Shown one piece after another: positions 50,198 through 60,383 of a stretch of 64,000 nucleotides of DNA (position 1 is its first letter; each line of letters starts with the position of its first letter). Location: positions 207,501-271,500 of the forward strand of contig NW_026251397.1 in NCBI RefSeq assembly GCF_025118155.1, read 5' to 3'. Source of the stretch: Cokeromyces recurvatus (Eukaryota > Mucoromycota > Mucoromycetes > Mucorales > Mucoraceae). Under the pieces are notes generated by a model, which worked only from the letters and a program-made list of their open reading frames with translations, was not told where the DNA came from and did no database searches. A program made the translations under genes and the position numbers.

Positions 50198-51726
50198 CTT
50201 AATACGTTAGGAATCAAAGAAAAAAAAAAAGAATAAAACAAGATGGATTAGGGCCTTACGAGATAAATAAATAATTTTCTTCTTCCAGCAAATTGAACTC
50301 TGTTTTATCGGCATGTTGGGCTTTTAACGAGTTTTTCTTTTTGCTAAAGAAAAATAAAATGTATTGTATTTGCTTTATTAAATAATTAAGCTCAACGCGT
50401 ACCAATTTTTTATTGGCTACAAAAGATTTATAGACATATGTACACCCTCATCAAAGAAAAGCAAATACTCTTACGTAAGAAATCATGAATGGTTGCATTT
50501 GTTATTGTAATTGCTTACAAGGATAAACATTTCACTGATTGTATTTCTATTTTTATTAATGAGCTTATTCTTGAACAGGAAAAAATGGTTATCATTCTTA
50601 CTTCTCCAGTTTACCAACGTATGCTTATTTACCCTCCTTTTTTTTTTTCGAAGTTGAGAAGAGGATGTAAGTAAAAATTACACTCTCTTGCTGTAATTTG
50701 TACATTCTACAATACTCTTGTCGCTGTGAGAACTAAAGTCTGCTGCAGGTATTTGTGAAGGATCAAACTGCATCAAGATAACAAGTAGATCATCATTTAT
50801 ATCCGAAAGTAAAAAGAGAGGAATGAATTATATACATTTATATGCATATATTTATATATAAAGGGTTATGATAATAGACTTCTTTTTTATATTAGGGATA
50901 AACATGACTGATTGCGGTGACATTTCCCTTTGATTCGTGAATATGCAAAATCATACATTCAATTGCCTACAAGGTATATTTTTTTTTTCGGCCAAGCCTT
51001 TCTATATGCACTCCAAGAGAAATAAGCATAATCCTTGTTTAATTGCATCAGGTAGTGACTGTACTATATTATTATCTACCACCATAATAAGGGTTATAAA
51101 ATACATAATTGACATGTTTCGAGCCATTCAACCTGATACTTGAACACTTGGAATTTATTATATAAAGACTAGAAGAGCCAGCAAATATAATCACAGAAAT
51201 CCTATAGTAAAAAACTAGGAGTCGAAGGCATTTTAAAATAAATCAATAGTACTTTACAATCTTTTTGAAGATACCTCTATTGATATTAATATTATTAGTT
51301 AACCGAATACTTATTTTATTTCATTTTATTTTTTTTACAAATGAAATAAAACATATTACAGCATTTATAGGCTTGTATGCAGTTAAAGTCATTCCTGCTT
51401 ATAATATTCAGGTACATCTTATTAGTTTAATGAATACTGAAACAATATAGATCAATTGTTAAAATATTAATAAGAATATATGTATAAATATATATATTTT
51501 TTTTGCTAAGAAGTTTGGAAACATAACACATTCTATACGATAATTTCTGCTCTTCACATAAATGAAGCTCTTTGACTAACTAACTACGCAATATATTTAT
51601 TGTTAACTTTACAAATTAATTTTAATCTCCGTTAAGAAAGCAGAATAAATTTGCGTGTATACTTTCCTCTTTCTTTTATTTTTATCTTCTTCACAAAAAA
51701 AAAAAAAAAGAACAACACTAATCATA
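50198..51726. other. Intergenic, gene-poor stretch
   Basis: Divergent upstream of HRD3 (minus) and of the UBX gene (plus). Short plus-strand frames at 50489-50674 and 50937-51143 lack recognisable domains. A related phrase (ATTGCYTACAAGG) occurs at both 50511 and 50961, so an old repeat is possible. No gene is supported. Confidence 0.4.
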
Positions 51727-52679
51727 ATGACAACTGTTACAGATGCTATAGAACAAAATACTTTTAATAGGGAGCTCAAAATATTGAATCCACCAAAAAG
51801 TGCTAGTCCTATTGGTAATTGATTAAAACAGAGTCATTCAATAGTTATTTACGATGCTCATTGATTCTTCTCTTCCCTCTACTTTTATTATTATTATTAT
51901 TATTAGCTGATTTGCCAGAGTCTGCTTATAAACTAAGTGCTAATGAACTCAAACAATTGTATCAATCCCAACTTGAATATCGTCAAAATCTTGAAAATAG
52001 GTGAGAATATAAGAAAATAATTAATACCGATCACTTATTTAAATAGAGATTTAATTCTCTTGTAGACCATTAAAAACACAAAAGATGAGAGACAGTGAAG
52101 AGCAAGAAAAATTAAAACGATATCCTAAAACAACAATTCGTGTTCGAATGCCTGATCATACAATTGTACAAGCCGTTTTCCAATCAAAAGAAAAAGGTAA
52201 ATGTTGAAGAAGGAACAAACATGTTATACATTAGAAACTTATTCTTATGATACACTATCAGTGTCCGCGTTGTATGAATTCATAAGATCTTTATTAGAAA
52301 CACCTGAGCGTAAATTTGTACTTTGCTTGCCACCCCGTACTAAATTGGTTGAACCATCAATTAGTTTGTTCAAAGCTGGGTTATCTCCAGCATCAAATGT
52401 GTTGTTTGGCTGGATTGAAAAAGGAGAAGGAGGTAGAATTATCCTAACTGTGATAATAGTAGGAATATCTAATTTTTTTTTGTATTACTTTTTACAGGAA
52501 AAGATCTAAAGCAAATATATCTCGATATGAAGCAAGATTTAACGCCTGCTGCTTCTCCTCAATCATCTTCATCACATGTGCCTACTATTTCATCCATTTC
52601 AAATAATACTAATCAACAAAAATCAGCATCGAAATCTATTCCAAAATGGTTACAAAAAGGACTATTTAACAAGAAATAA
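51727..52679 (+). CDS. UBX-domain protein (TUG/Ubx4-like)
   Basis: Five exons join in frame: 51727-51814, 51907-52000, 52066-52196, 52262-52432 and 52498-52679. They give 221 residues. A charged helical region comes first (residues about 30-75), followed by a UBX fold: KTTIRVRMPDHTIVQAVF, then SALYEFIRSLL, FVLCLPPRTKL and GLSPASNVLFGW. UBX domains bind the N-domain of the AAA ATPase Cdc48/p97. The closing GLSPAS-VLFGW motif is what I associate with ASPSCR1/TUG and yeast Ubx4. Compared with those proteins the N-terminal ubiquitin-like domain is missing, making this a short form. The C-terminus is Ser-rich with a basic end (WLQKGLFNKK). Role in Cdc48 assembly or membrane traffic is inferred. 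Confidence 0.8.
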
Positions 52680-54005
52680 AATAGCATATAAATAGATACA
52701 TACATACATACATATATATATACATATATACAGTTAAATAAGTTGGCTTTTATAGTTTCTTTTTGTATTAGAGTCTTTGACAGAATATCCTTTCATTATC
52801 TGTTTCTATACATGTTTTACTTTAGTCGATTAAACAAGATAAATATAGTTTAAATTCAGTTGCTGTACGAATTAGATTCTAGTTGGTATATTTTACTTGT
52901 TCTGTAGACTAGAAATGCTCTTTTAATCTTTCAAGTTAAAATTAGAGTATATAATTATTGAGATTATTTTAAGACAGCCTTTTTTTTTTATTGTATAGTA
53001 GTCAAAGAAATCTAATATTGATCACCACACAAGTTTTATCTAGATAAGATAAAGATTCCAACTATCGCCTTTAAAAAAGATGTCTAAACATGATTGACTG
53101 GACAAAAATGCAGCCATTCAATTATACTTACTGTAGAGATATTACAAAGCTTCCAAAAAAAAAAAAAAAAAAAAAAAACGATAATTTCTTCTAATATTAT
53201 TTTAAGATAGTTTATTTATATTTTATATGAAGTAGACTTGTCATTCATGTTGTAAAAGAAAACTTACACCCACAATAACAGATCGTTATGGCGACTTTGT
53301 TTGCAAAAAGCTGTTGCAATGCTGTAGGAATGTAATTGCAATACTGCTGAAATACTCGTCCTATCTCTTATGAAAGATTGACTCGGCAAGATCTTCTCCC
53401 ATCCATCAGAAACAATAAGTTTGTTGCTTCTAACGCAGTTTACTCCTAGTGTACAATTTATATTTGTTTAGGCAAACATGATTTAAAAGCTAGAGTTATT
53501 CTGCTTATATTAGTGCTGGATCATTTAAACTATTCCGTTTCCACTCAAAAGCAATGTGTTATCAATATGTCTCCAAATACGTTATTGACTTTAAATTCTA
53601 GAGACTATTCATATTCCCTTTCATTTTATTTACATATACATTTTAACACCTTTTCTTTGTTCATCCTTGGACAATAATTTAGATAAATACAATTACCTCG
53701 TTTACCCAAAAAAAAAAAAAAAAAAAAAAAAAGTCTGCCTTCATTATCATTATAATCAGGGCAAAAGCCTCATGATTGGCTCCCTTATTTCCCCCTTTCA
53801 CTAATTATATTGTGCTCTTGACCAAAAAAATAAAATAGACTTTCAAGTTACTAATGTGCTCATTGATGATATGACTCGGTGAATCTTGCTGCGTTTAATA
53901 TAAATTTAAACCTTTATAAAACGCATTGAAGTACAAAATCCTGTTTACTTTATTAACGGAGTTTAAACCATGTAAAAGAAAGAGAATTAAATATGTTGTC
54001 ATTTT

Positions 54006-54042
<37 letters not shown>

Positions 54043-54059
54043 TTTAGTAGACAATTAAA
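52680..54059. other. Gene-poor intergenic region
   Basis: ATACAT repeats follow the UBX stop codon (52690-52730). Three A or T tracts of 20 or more bases occur (53153-53178, 53707-53732 and 54008-54035). Short frames are not convincing. Confidence 0.45.
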
Positions 54060-54622
54060 ATGACTCACGATCATCATGATCATTCCAATTGTACTCATGA
54101 TCACGGCTCACATGGTGATCCTAATGCATTAAAGGCAGTTGATGAAATTAATAGTCGACAACAAGCTGCAGATAGACTTGCTAAAGTAAATAATAGATAT
54201 ACAACTTTCTTTCTTTTTTTTTTGAAAAAAAAAAAAAAAGCTAAATTATAGATGTATGTTCATTATTATAGTTTTTAATTGAATTGCAAGAATTAGCGAA
54301 AGAGTATAAGAAATCGACTCAGTAAGTTTTTTTCTTCTTCTTTCGCGTATATCTTTATAGAGCCACACTTACTGACAAGATCATGCCTTTTTTTTTCTGG
54401 TTTTGTTTAGAGTAAAAACTATACCAGCTGTTGCCAAGACAGATGTTGAATTTTTAGTAAGTATTTTTAAAAAAAAACGCGGAATGCAACAAGTATTGTT
54501 TATCAAATATTCTATTTTAATAGATGAACCAATTTTTGATTCCTAAAATGCAAGCTGAATCTGTTTTGAGAGATAACAATAACGATATTTTAGCTTCTAT
54601 GAATTTCCTAGTTAGCAATTAA
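54060..54622 (+). CDS. HYPK-like UBA protein
   Basis: Exons 54060-54185, 54272-54321, 54411-54456 and 54524-54622 join in frame to 106 residues. The N-terminus is His/Asp-rich (MTHDHHDHSNCTHDHGSHGD). A helical region follows with RQQAADRLAK and LIELQELAKEYK. The C-terminus is a UBA-type three-helix segment (AKTDVEFLMNQFLIPKMQAE through NNDILASMNFLVSN). Charged helix plus terminal UBA matches HYPK, which binds the NatA N-terminal acetyltransferase at ribosomes. The His-rich start is unusual and could bind metal. SEC22 follows in the same direction 346 bases downstream. Confidence 0.65.
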
Positions 54623-54968
54623 ATAGAATATATAAACATGTTATTCAATTTTTTTTTCTTAAAAAAAAAAGAAAATTTTTTTTACGTTTATTATGTATGT
54701 ATGTTATATGGCATGATAGAAAATATATAAAAAAGGAATAAGCATATACACAAGTAAACGTAGGCTAGCTTAAAAAAAAAAAAAAAGAAAAGAAAAGAAC
54801 TGGTCGAGTTTTATTGAGAGAAATAAAAGTTTCTGCTGCTGCCACGTCACAAAGACGCTTTTTTTTTATCAAAGTGTATTAAATTATCTTTTCTTTTTTT
54901 TTTGTGTGTGTGTTATAACTTTTTCTTTTTTACTTGAATTTCAAGTGCAGAATATTATATATTAATAA
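54623..54968. promoter_or_regulatory. Short upstream region of SEC22
   Basis: AT-rich with A-runs and a T-rich leader before the SEC22 ATG. Specific promoter sites were not identified. Confidence 0.35.
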
Positions 54969-55851
54969 ATGGTAAAAACAACAATTATTGCAAGAGTCTC
55001 TGATGGTCTTCCATTAGCAGCTAGTATGGATGATGAACAGGTATACATATGCAAACATAGATTATATATATATGTGTGTGTCTTTATTTATATTATACAT
55101 GTATATAAAGGTCGAGAATGAATTAGCTGAATATAAAGGACAAGCAAAGACCATCTTTAAACGACTTAATATGAATTCTGAACCGAGATGCTCTATTGAG
55201 TCAGGAAAATATGTATTCCAGTAAGTTTTTTTTTCTTTGTATAGAATATATTTGTTTTCATGGATTATGTTGTTTAATTATCTGCTTTATGTATATATAT
55301 AGCTATATTATTGAAGGAAGCGTTTGTTATTTGTGTATTTGTGATAAATCATATCCTCGTAAACTTGCATTTAGCTATTTAGAGGAATTGGCTAAAGAGT
55401 TTAATATGAGTTATGGTAATGAAGTTGATAAGCCTGGATTAAGACCTTATGCATTTGTTAAATTTGGTAAAATATATGCAAGAATATACATGTATATATA
55501 TATATAACATGCAGTAATCTTACGATTCGAATATAAATACTAGACGTTTTTATGCAAAAAACAAAAAGAATATATCAAGATACACGAACTCAAAGCAACT
55601 TGACAAAATTAAATGAAGATTTACAAGATGTGACGCGTATTATGACTAAAAATATGGAAGATTTATTATGGCGTGGAGATAGCTTGGATCGTATGAGTAC
55701 TATCTCTGGTGAATTAAAGGACAGTGCAAAGATGTTTAAGGATAAGGCACGTCATTTAAATTTACAAGCATTATATCGTAAATATGGTCCTCTTGTTATC
55801 ATTGCTTCCGTCATTTTATTCGTCCTTTTGATTCGTTATTATTGGTTTTAA
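54969..55851 (+). CDS. SEC22: Sec22-type R-SNARE
   Basis: Exons 54969-55040, 55111-55220, 55303-55466 and 55544-55851 join in frame to 217 residues, close to the 214-215 of other Sec22 proteins. An N-terminal longin domain (VKTTIIARVSDGLPLAASMD, then YIIEGSVCYLCICDKSYPRK and AFSYLEELAKEF) is followed by an R-SNARE coiled coil. Its zero-layer arginine is in NMEDLLWRGDSLDRM. A C-terminal tail anchor closes the protein (YGPLVIIASVILFVLLIRYY). Sec22 acts in vesicle fusion between ER and Golgi in both directions. All introns have GT/AG ends. Confidence 0.96.
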
Positions 55852-55894
55852 TCAACCAGATAGGAAATAAAAAAAAAAATAATAGTTTAGTTTA

Positions 55895-58058
55895 TTAAGA
55901 GAGGGATTGACTGCTTATACAAATATGTCCCTTATTCTTGTATAAATATTGATTACTTTCTAGATTATTAAGAATATAATTATAATTGACCATAATACCA
56001 AATGATTGTTGGAAGCCTTTATTTGAGGTATCAGCTTGCCAATGAATTTGATGGACGCAAGCACCGTTTTTTAGATGAAAGTTAGCTTATAACATTAGGA
56101 AGCCAGTTTAATATGAATGGTTAATAAAATGTAAGAACTTCTTCTGATATCATACATACCAACAGGATCTAAAGCATTCTTTCCTTTCATGTCTTTTTCA
56201 TCTAAAATATATCTCGCGCATAAACTCATTAGAGGCGACCTTAATTCTTCTTTATCCTCATCATTAAATCGATCTAATTTCTGTATTATTTAATATGAAG
56301 AAGATTTTACTAAAGATGGTTAACAAGTGATTATATTGTGCTGTAGTACTGGTACTAGTACTAGCACTAGTAGTAGTGACACATTATCATACCATTTTCC
56401 AATTCTTTATAGTGTTAAATTCCGCTTGAATTATAGTATGGATATTATTATTTAGCCATGTTCGAAATCCCGGAATAGGACTAAGAGTAGCAAATGTGTG
56501 TATTTGATGATGAGTCTGTTTCAAATTTTCTATGGCCTTTTTAATTAAATAATGACCTAAATGAATTCCACCTAATCCTTTCTGAGTAGTGATTGAATAG
56601 CATATAGCATATTTGAATGTCTGTTGCTGTCGTTTCATAACCCTATCTTCCTCTTCATCGTTATCTAAGAAGAATTCCTTTGCATTTATAATATCTTGAA
56701 TTGATGTTGAAAGTTCTGGAACAAGTGCAACATGAATGAATACAAGTGGCTCATTCGCTTTATTCAGACTATCTTCAAAAAATAAACCATAAACTCGGCG
56801 ATCAGGTCCTAACCGTCTTCAACACTATAAGAATAATAATATAATAGACTCGACTCATTCTTAATTCAACAATACCTTTTCAAATCTTTCCAGTCCTGAA
56901 CAGCATGAACAGCTTCATAAGTACAAATCTATATGAAAAATATAATTAGTTCCTTTTTTTTTCCTTTTACTGGACGGCATGTCATTGATACCATTTATTT
57001 GTTTATTTATTTTTTTCTTTACTTTTTCTAATATATCTCCCGAGGTATTTTGCCATTTTATTTGTTCTAACTTTAAACATTTAGTTATATATTCTTTTAG
57101 TTTTAAACGAATATCTTGCTCTAAATCGGAGAATCGAGTATACAATGAGGAAGCAGAATTATTTCTTTTCTCTGTGTCTATAATATCCTATATATACACA
57201 TATACATATGTAAACACATAAGCTTAGGTACATGAATAACACGCTTGTCTATAATTTACAAGTAAATCCGCCCTTATATCAATCAAAAATTTAAGTCCAT
57301 CAGGCAAGACTTGATGAATTCGATCAAAAAGTTGACCAAACTTCAGTTTTAGATAAGGAAGAGGGTCGTAAGGATTTTTTTTTTTTTTTTGTTAAATTGC
57401 GTTCATATAATATAACATAAAATGAATGAATAAACATACTTGATTGTGGCTAGTGTGACCCAACTTATTAAAATAGTAGCTTTCTAATATTAGATTGTCA
57501 ATATATATCTCTTTTAGTCAGTTATAAATAAAAAAAAAAATCATCGTTTACGTTCTATCAAGAGATCAAAGGTCTTTCTTTTTTCATTCTATTGTGTGTA
57601 TAAGATTCAGTAATAAAAAAAAAAGGTATATTAAATGCAGTAGTTACTTTATCTAGTCGCTTATACAATTTACGAAATTTCCTTGTATAACCAAGTAAAG
57701 ACGAATTGTCTTCTTTCATAATACTTTGTAGTAATTCTTGCATAATAACTAAATTCTTTTTTTCCGAAAAAATCTTTGTAGCTTATATATATCTGTAGTT
57801 AACAATCCATATCATATATTTATATACAAGTCTGACTAAACTGCACTTACTACTATTATTATTTATTGTTTCTATTGTCTCTGATGAAGTCAATGTTCTA
57901 CGCATTTGAAGATTAATAGTTTGATTAGCATTATATCGAATATCAAATTCATTCCTCTTATTAATTGTATGACTTGGAAGAGGAACTGAAGATACTAGTA
58001 ACATTCTTTGTTTAAAAACGTTAACAGGGCCATTTAAGTTTAATAAAATCCTTTGCAT
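55895..58058 (-). CDS. MLYCD: Malonyl-CoA decarboxylase
   Basis: The gene runs from ATG at 58058 to TAA at 55895 in about eight exons. Recognisable parts are LLQSIMKEDNSSLLGYTRK (N-terminal helices), LPDGLKFLIDIRADLLDI (helical domain), and in the catalytic acyltransferase-like domain RRVYGLFFEDSLNKANEPLV, SITTQKGLGGIHLGHYLIKK, TLSPIPGFRTWL and NGACVHQIHWQADTS. These are the conserved signatures of malonyl-CoA decarboxylase, which converts malonyl-CoA to acetyl-CoA and CO2 in mitochondria, peroxisomes or cytosol. The basic N-terminus (MQRILLNLNGPVNVFKQRML) may target mitochondria. The C-terminal SLS is not a clear peroxisomal signal. One junction is problematic: before DPLPYLKLKFG (about 57378) no AG acceptor is visible, only a poly-A run on the coding strand. 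Confidence 0.85.
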
Positions 58059-58372
58059 ATGTATCTAAATTTTAAAAGAAGAACAAGACAAGAAAGAAAG
58101 AAAGAAAAAAAAAAAGGCGCAATATACATTATTCTCACAAAATAGGATTGTGTATTACATAATTGTGTTCATGTTATTTTAGTCAAGAAAAGGAAGACTT
58201 AACATCTAATTATTCATCTTTTTATTATTAACAAATGCGATGCTTGTAAAGAAAGAATAAAAAAGGTTATAAATGTGTATATATAAGGCATAATATATAT
58301 GTATATATGTATATATATGTATATATATGCGTATGTATTATATGTATATCATGTATTTGTTTATGTATAGCT
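58059..58372. other. Intergenic between two minus-strand genes
   Basis: GAAA repeats (58085-58105) and ATATGTATAT repeats (58290-58340). It should contain the malonyl-CoA decarboxylase promoter. No gene was seen. Confidence 0.45.
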
Positions 58373-59049
58373 TTACTTCTTCTTGCCAAATGTCAAAGGC
58401 TCACCAATATTCTTTCCTCTTAACTTGATACCAAGAGCACGCTCCATTTTACCAAGAATGTTTTGGTTGGGAATAGCCTTACCAGCTTCGTATTCATTTA
58501 CAACTTGAGGCTTTTCATTAATAAGTTGAGCCAAGTCCTTTTGTGTGATACCCTTTGCTTGACGTCCCTTTTGAATAGCCTTACCAACAGACATATCAAC
58601 ACGAGGTGGTGGTGGAACGTCATTTTCACGGTCAAGTTTAGCAATACGACGATGATCTGTATCAGCATGACTAGAGTTGGTTACGGTCGATTTCTTTTCA
58701 GTAACAATAGCAGCACCAACCTAAAAATTGAAAATGTTCGAGTTAGCTTTTATCCTTTAAACGCACTTTTTTTTTTTTTGTTTTTTTTAATACATGTTTA
58801 TTTATTTTATTCTCTCCATATTTCCCTTTATCCGTTTTTTTTTCCCTTTTTCCTTTTATCTTTTATCTTTCTTTTGATATACTTACTCTTCTGGCAGCAT
58901 TAAGATCAGATTCGCTACGAGCAACCTTTGCCTTTGTAGGGTCACGCTTGCGAAGAACGGTAGTCTTATCCCAGTCTATACAAATAATATACCTTTAGCA
59001 AATATTGACTTGCTAACTAAATATCAATATAAATGGTCTTACCAGACAT
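58373..59049 (-). CDS. MBF1: Multiprotein bridging factor 1
   Basis: Exons 59049-59043 (7 bases), 58975-58887 and 58720-58373 join in frame to 147 residues. The first exon encodes only ATG TCT G. The protein begins [15 protein letters not shown], continues through an N-terminal MBF1 domain, and ends with a Cro/C1-type helix-turn-helix ([19 protein letters not shown], then [20 protein letters not shown]). This is the standard MBF1/EDF1 architecture at the normal length. It is a coactivator bridging TATA-binding protein and bZIP factors, and it associates with collided ribosomes to prevent frameshifting. Intron structure and motifs are clean. Confidence 0.97.
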
Positions 59050-60383
59050 GTTTAGATAATATAAAATAAATTAAGGAAATAAAAAAAAAAAAAAGAAATT
59101 GAAAACTTGGGATTTTTTTTTATTTTATTATTATTATCATTATTTATTCGTATAAATAACCGCAGCTGCTGAAGTTTTTTTTTTTTTTTGTTTTCCAATT
59201 AGTATTGATGTGGCAACAAATTACCAATAAGATTAAGCAAATGGAACTTATCTTGGAAGGCCATAGAAAGAAATTTCAGGACGCAGTTTTAATTTTTGAA
59301 CTCATAAAAAAAAAACTTTTTAAAACAAAGCAAGTACTCGAAGCTTTTTTACTTTTACTCGTAGAAACTTTTTATTTCCTATTATAAGCGTAATATTTTG
59401 AAAAATTATACTCATACTATTAAGCATTTGTTATAAGAAATATTACATCTATTTAGCATTAGTTTTTTTTTTTGGATATTATAACATAATTAGCTTAATT
59501 TATTTTAATAGAAACAAATTCAAAGCTTTTTTTTTTTATGATATACACTTTTAACGAGTACTAGATAATAAAAAGAAGGAAAGCAATCTCATAATAAAGT
59601 CTTTCTATTTATTATCACAATAGAATCATTTATTTAAAATCATTATGTAATATGCGTTGTCACAAAAATATCCATATTTAGCATAAAGCGTTCTAAGATA
59701 TTATATATTTATATATCTGTATATTTTTTTTTACAACATACCTTCAACGATGTCTGAGTACCAGTAGTAAAATTGTGGTATATAAAAGCTGTAACATAAT
59801 AGATGAATCAAATCTTTTTATTGCTTTTCAATTTTATTTGCAACTCTACCATCTATGAAAAATAAGAATAAAATATGCTTTGTTTACATATACATGCTTC
59901 TTCTTTTCTCTATAAAAGCATTATTTGTGTAAGTTCTTACACTAAATGGTCTTGTGTAAATATTTAATAAAAAAAAAAAAAAGAGGAGGGGGAAGGAGAG
60001 CTTCATATGGTTAGGTATAAATAACAAAGAGGTTAACAAATGAAGGATATAGCAGCCTTACTGAAGGAACGTGTATACGAGTATATCATATTGATTCATT
60101 ATTTGGAGAAGGTGATTTAGGCTGTGTGTGTGTGTGTGTATACTTATCACTTTCCAGCTAAAAGATTTATATATACTAGAATATGTATATCATTATTTAG
60201 AATTGTTGTTTTATATATAAAGAGAATACGAAAGAGGTTTCTATAGTTCTCTTTTATTTATTTATAATGGATCTTTTTGGCCTTTTTTTTTTCTTTTTTT
60301 TAAACAAAATACATGTAGTTTATACCTATTTCATTAATATTACAGTACGCATTCTTCTCTTTGTAATTTATAAATTAGCATCT
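59050..60383. other. Intergenic, no supported gene
   Basis: AT-rich sequence with poly-T tracts and a (GT)n run at 60123-60140. A 60-codon plus-strand frame at 59205-59387 is Lys/Leu-rich with no family match that I recognise. It may be chance. Confidence 0.45.

Noticed and set aside
50489..51143. Two short plus-strand frames upstream of the UBX gene
   Set aside because: No domain or conserved pattern could be seen. A repeated 13-base phrase hints at an old repeat but not at a gene.
59205..59387. 60-codon plus-strand frame
   Set aside because: Lys/Leu-rich in AT-rich sequence, with no motif, no intron support and no neighbours pointing to a gene.
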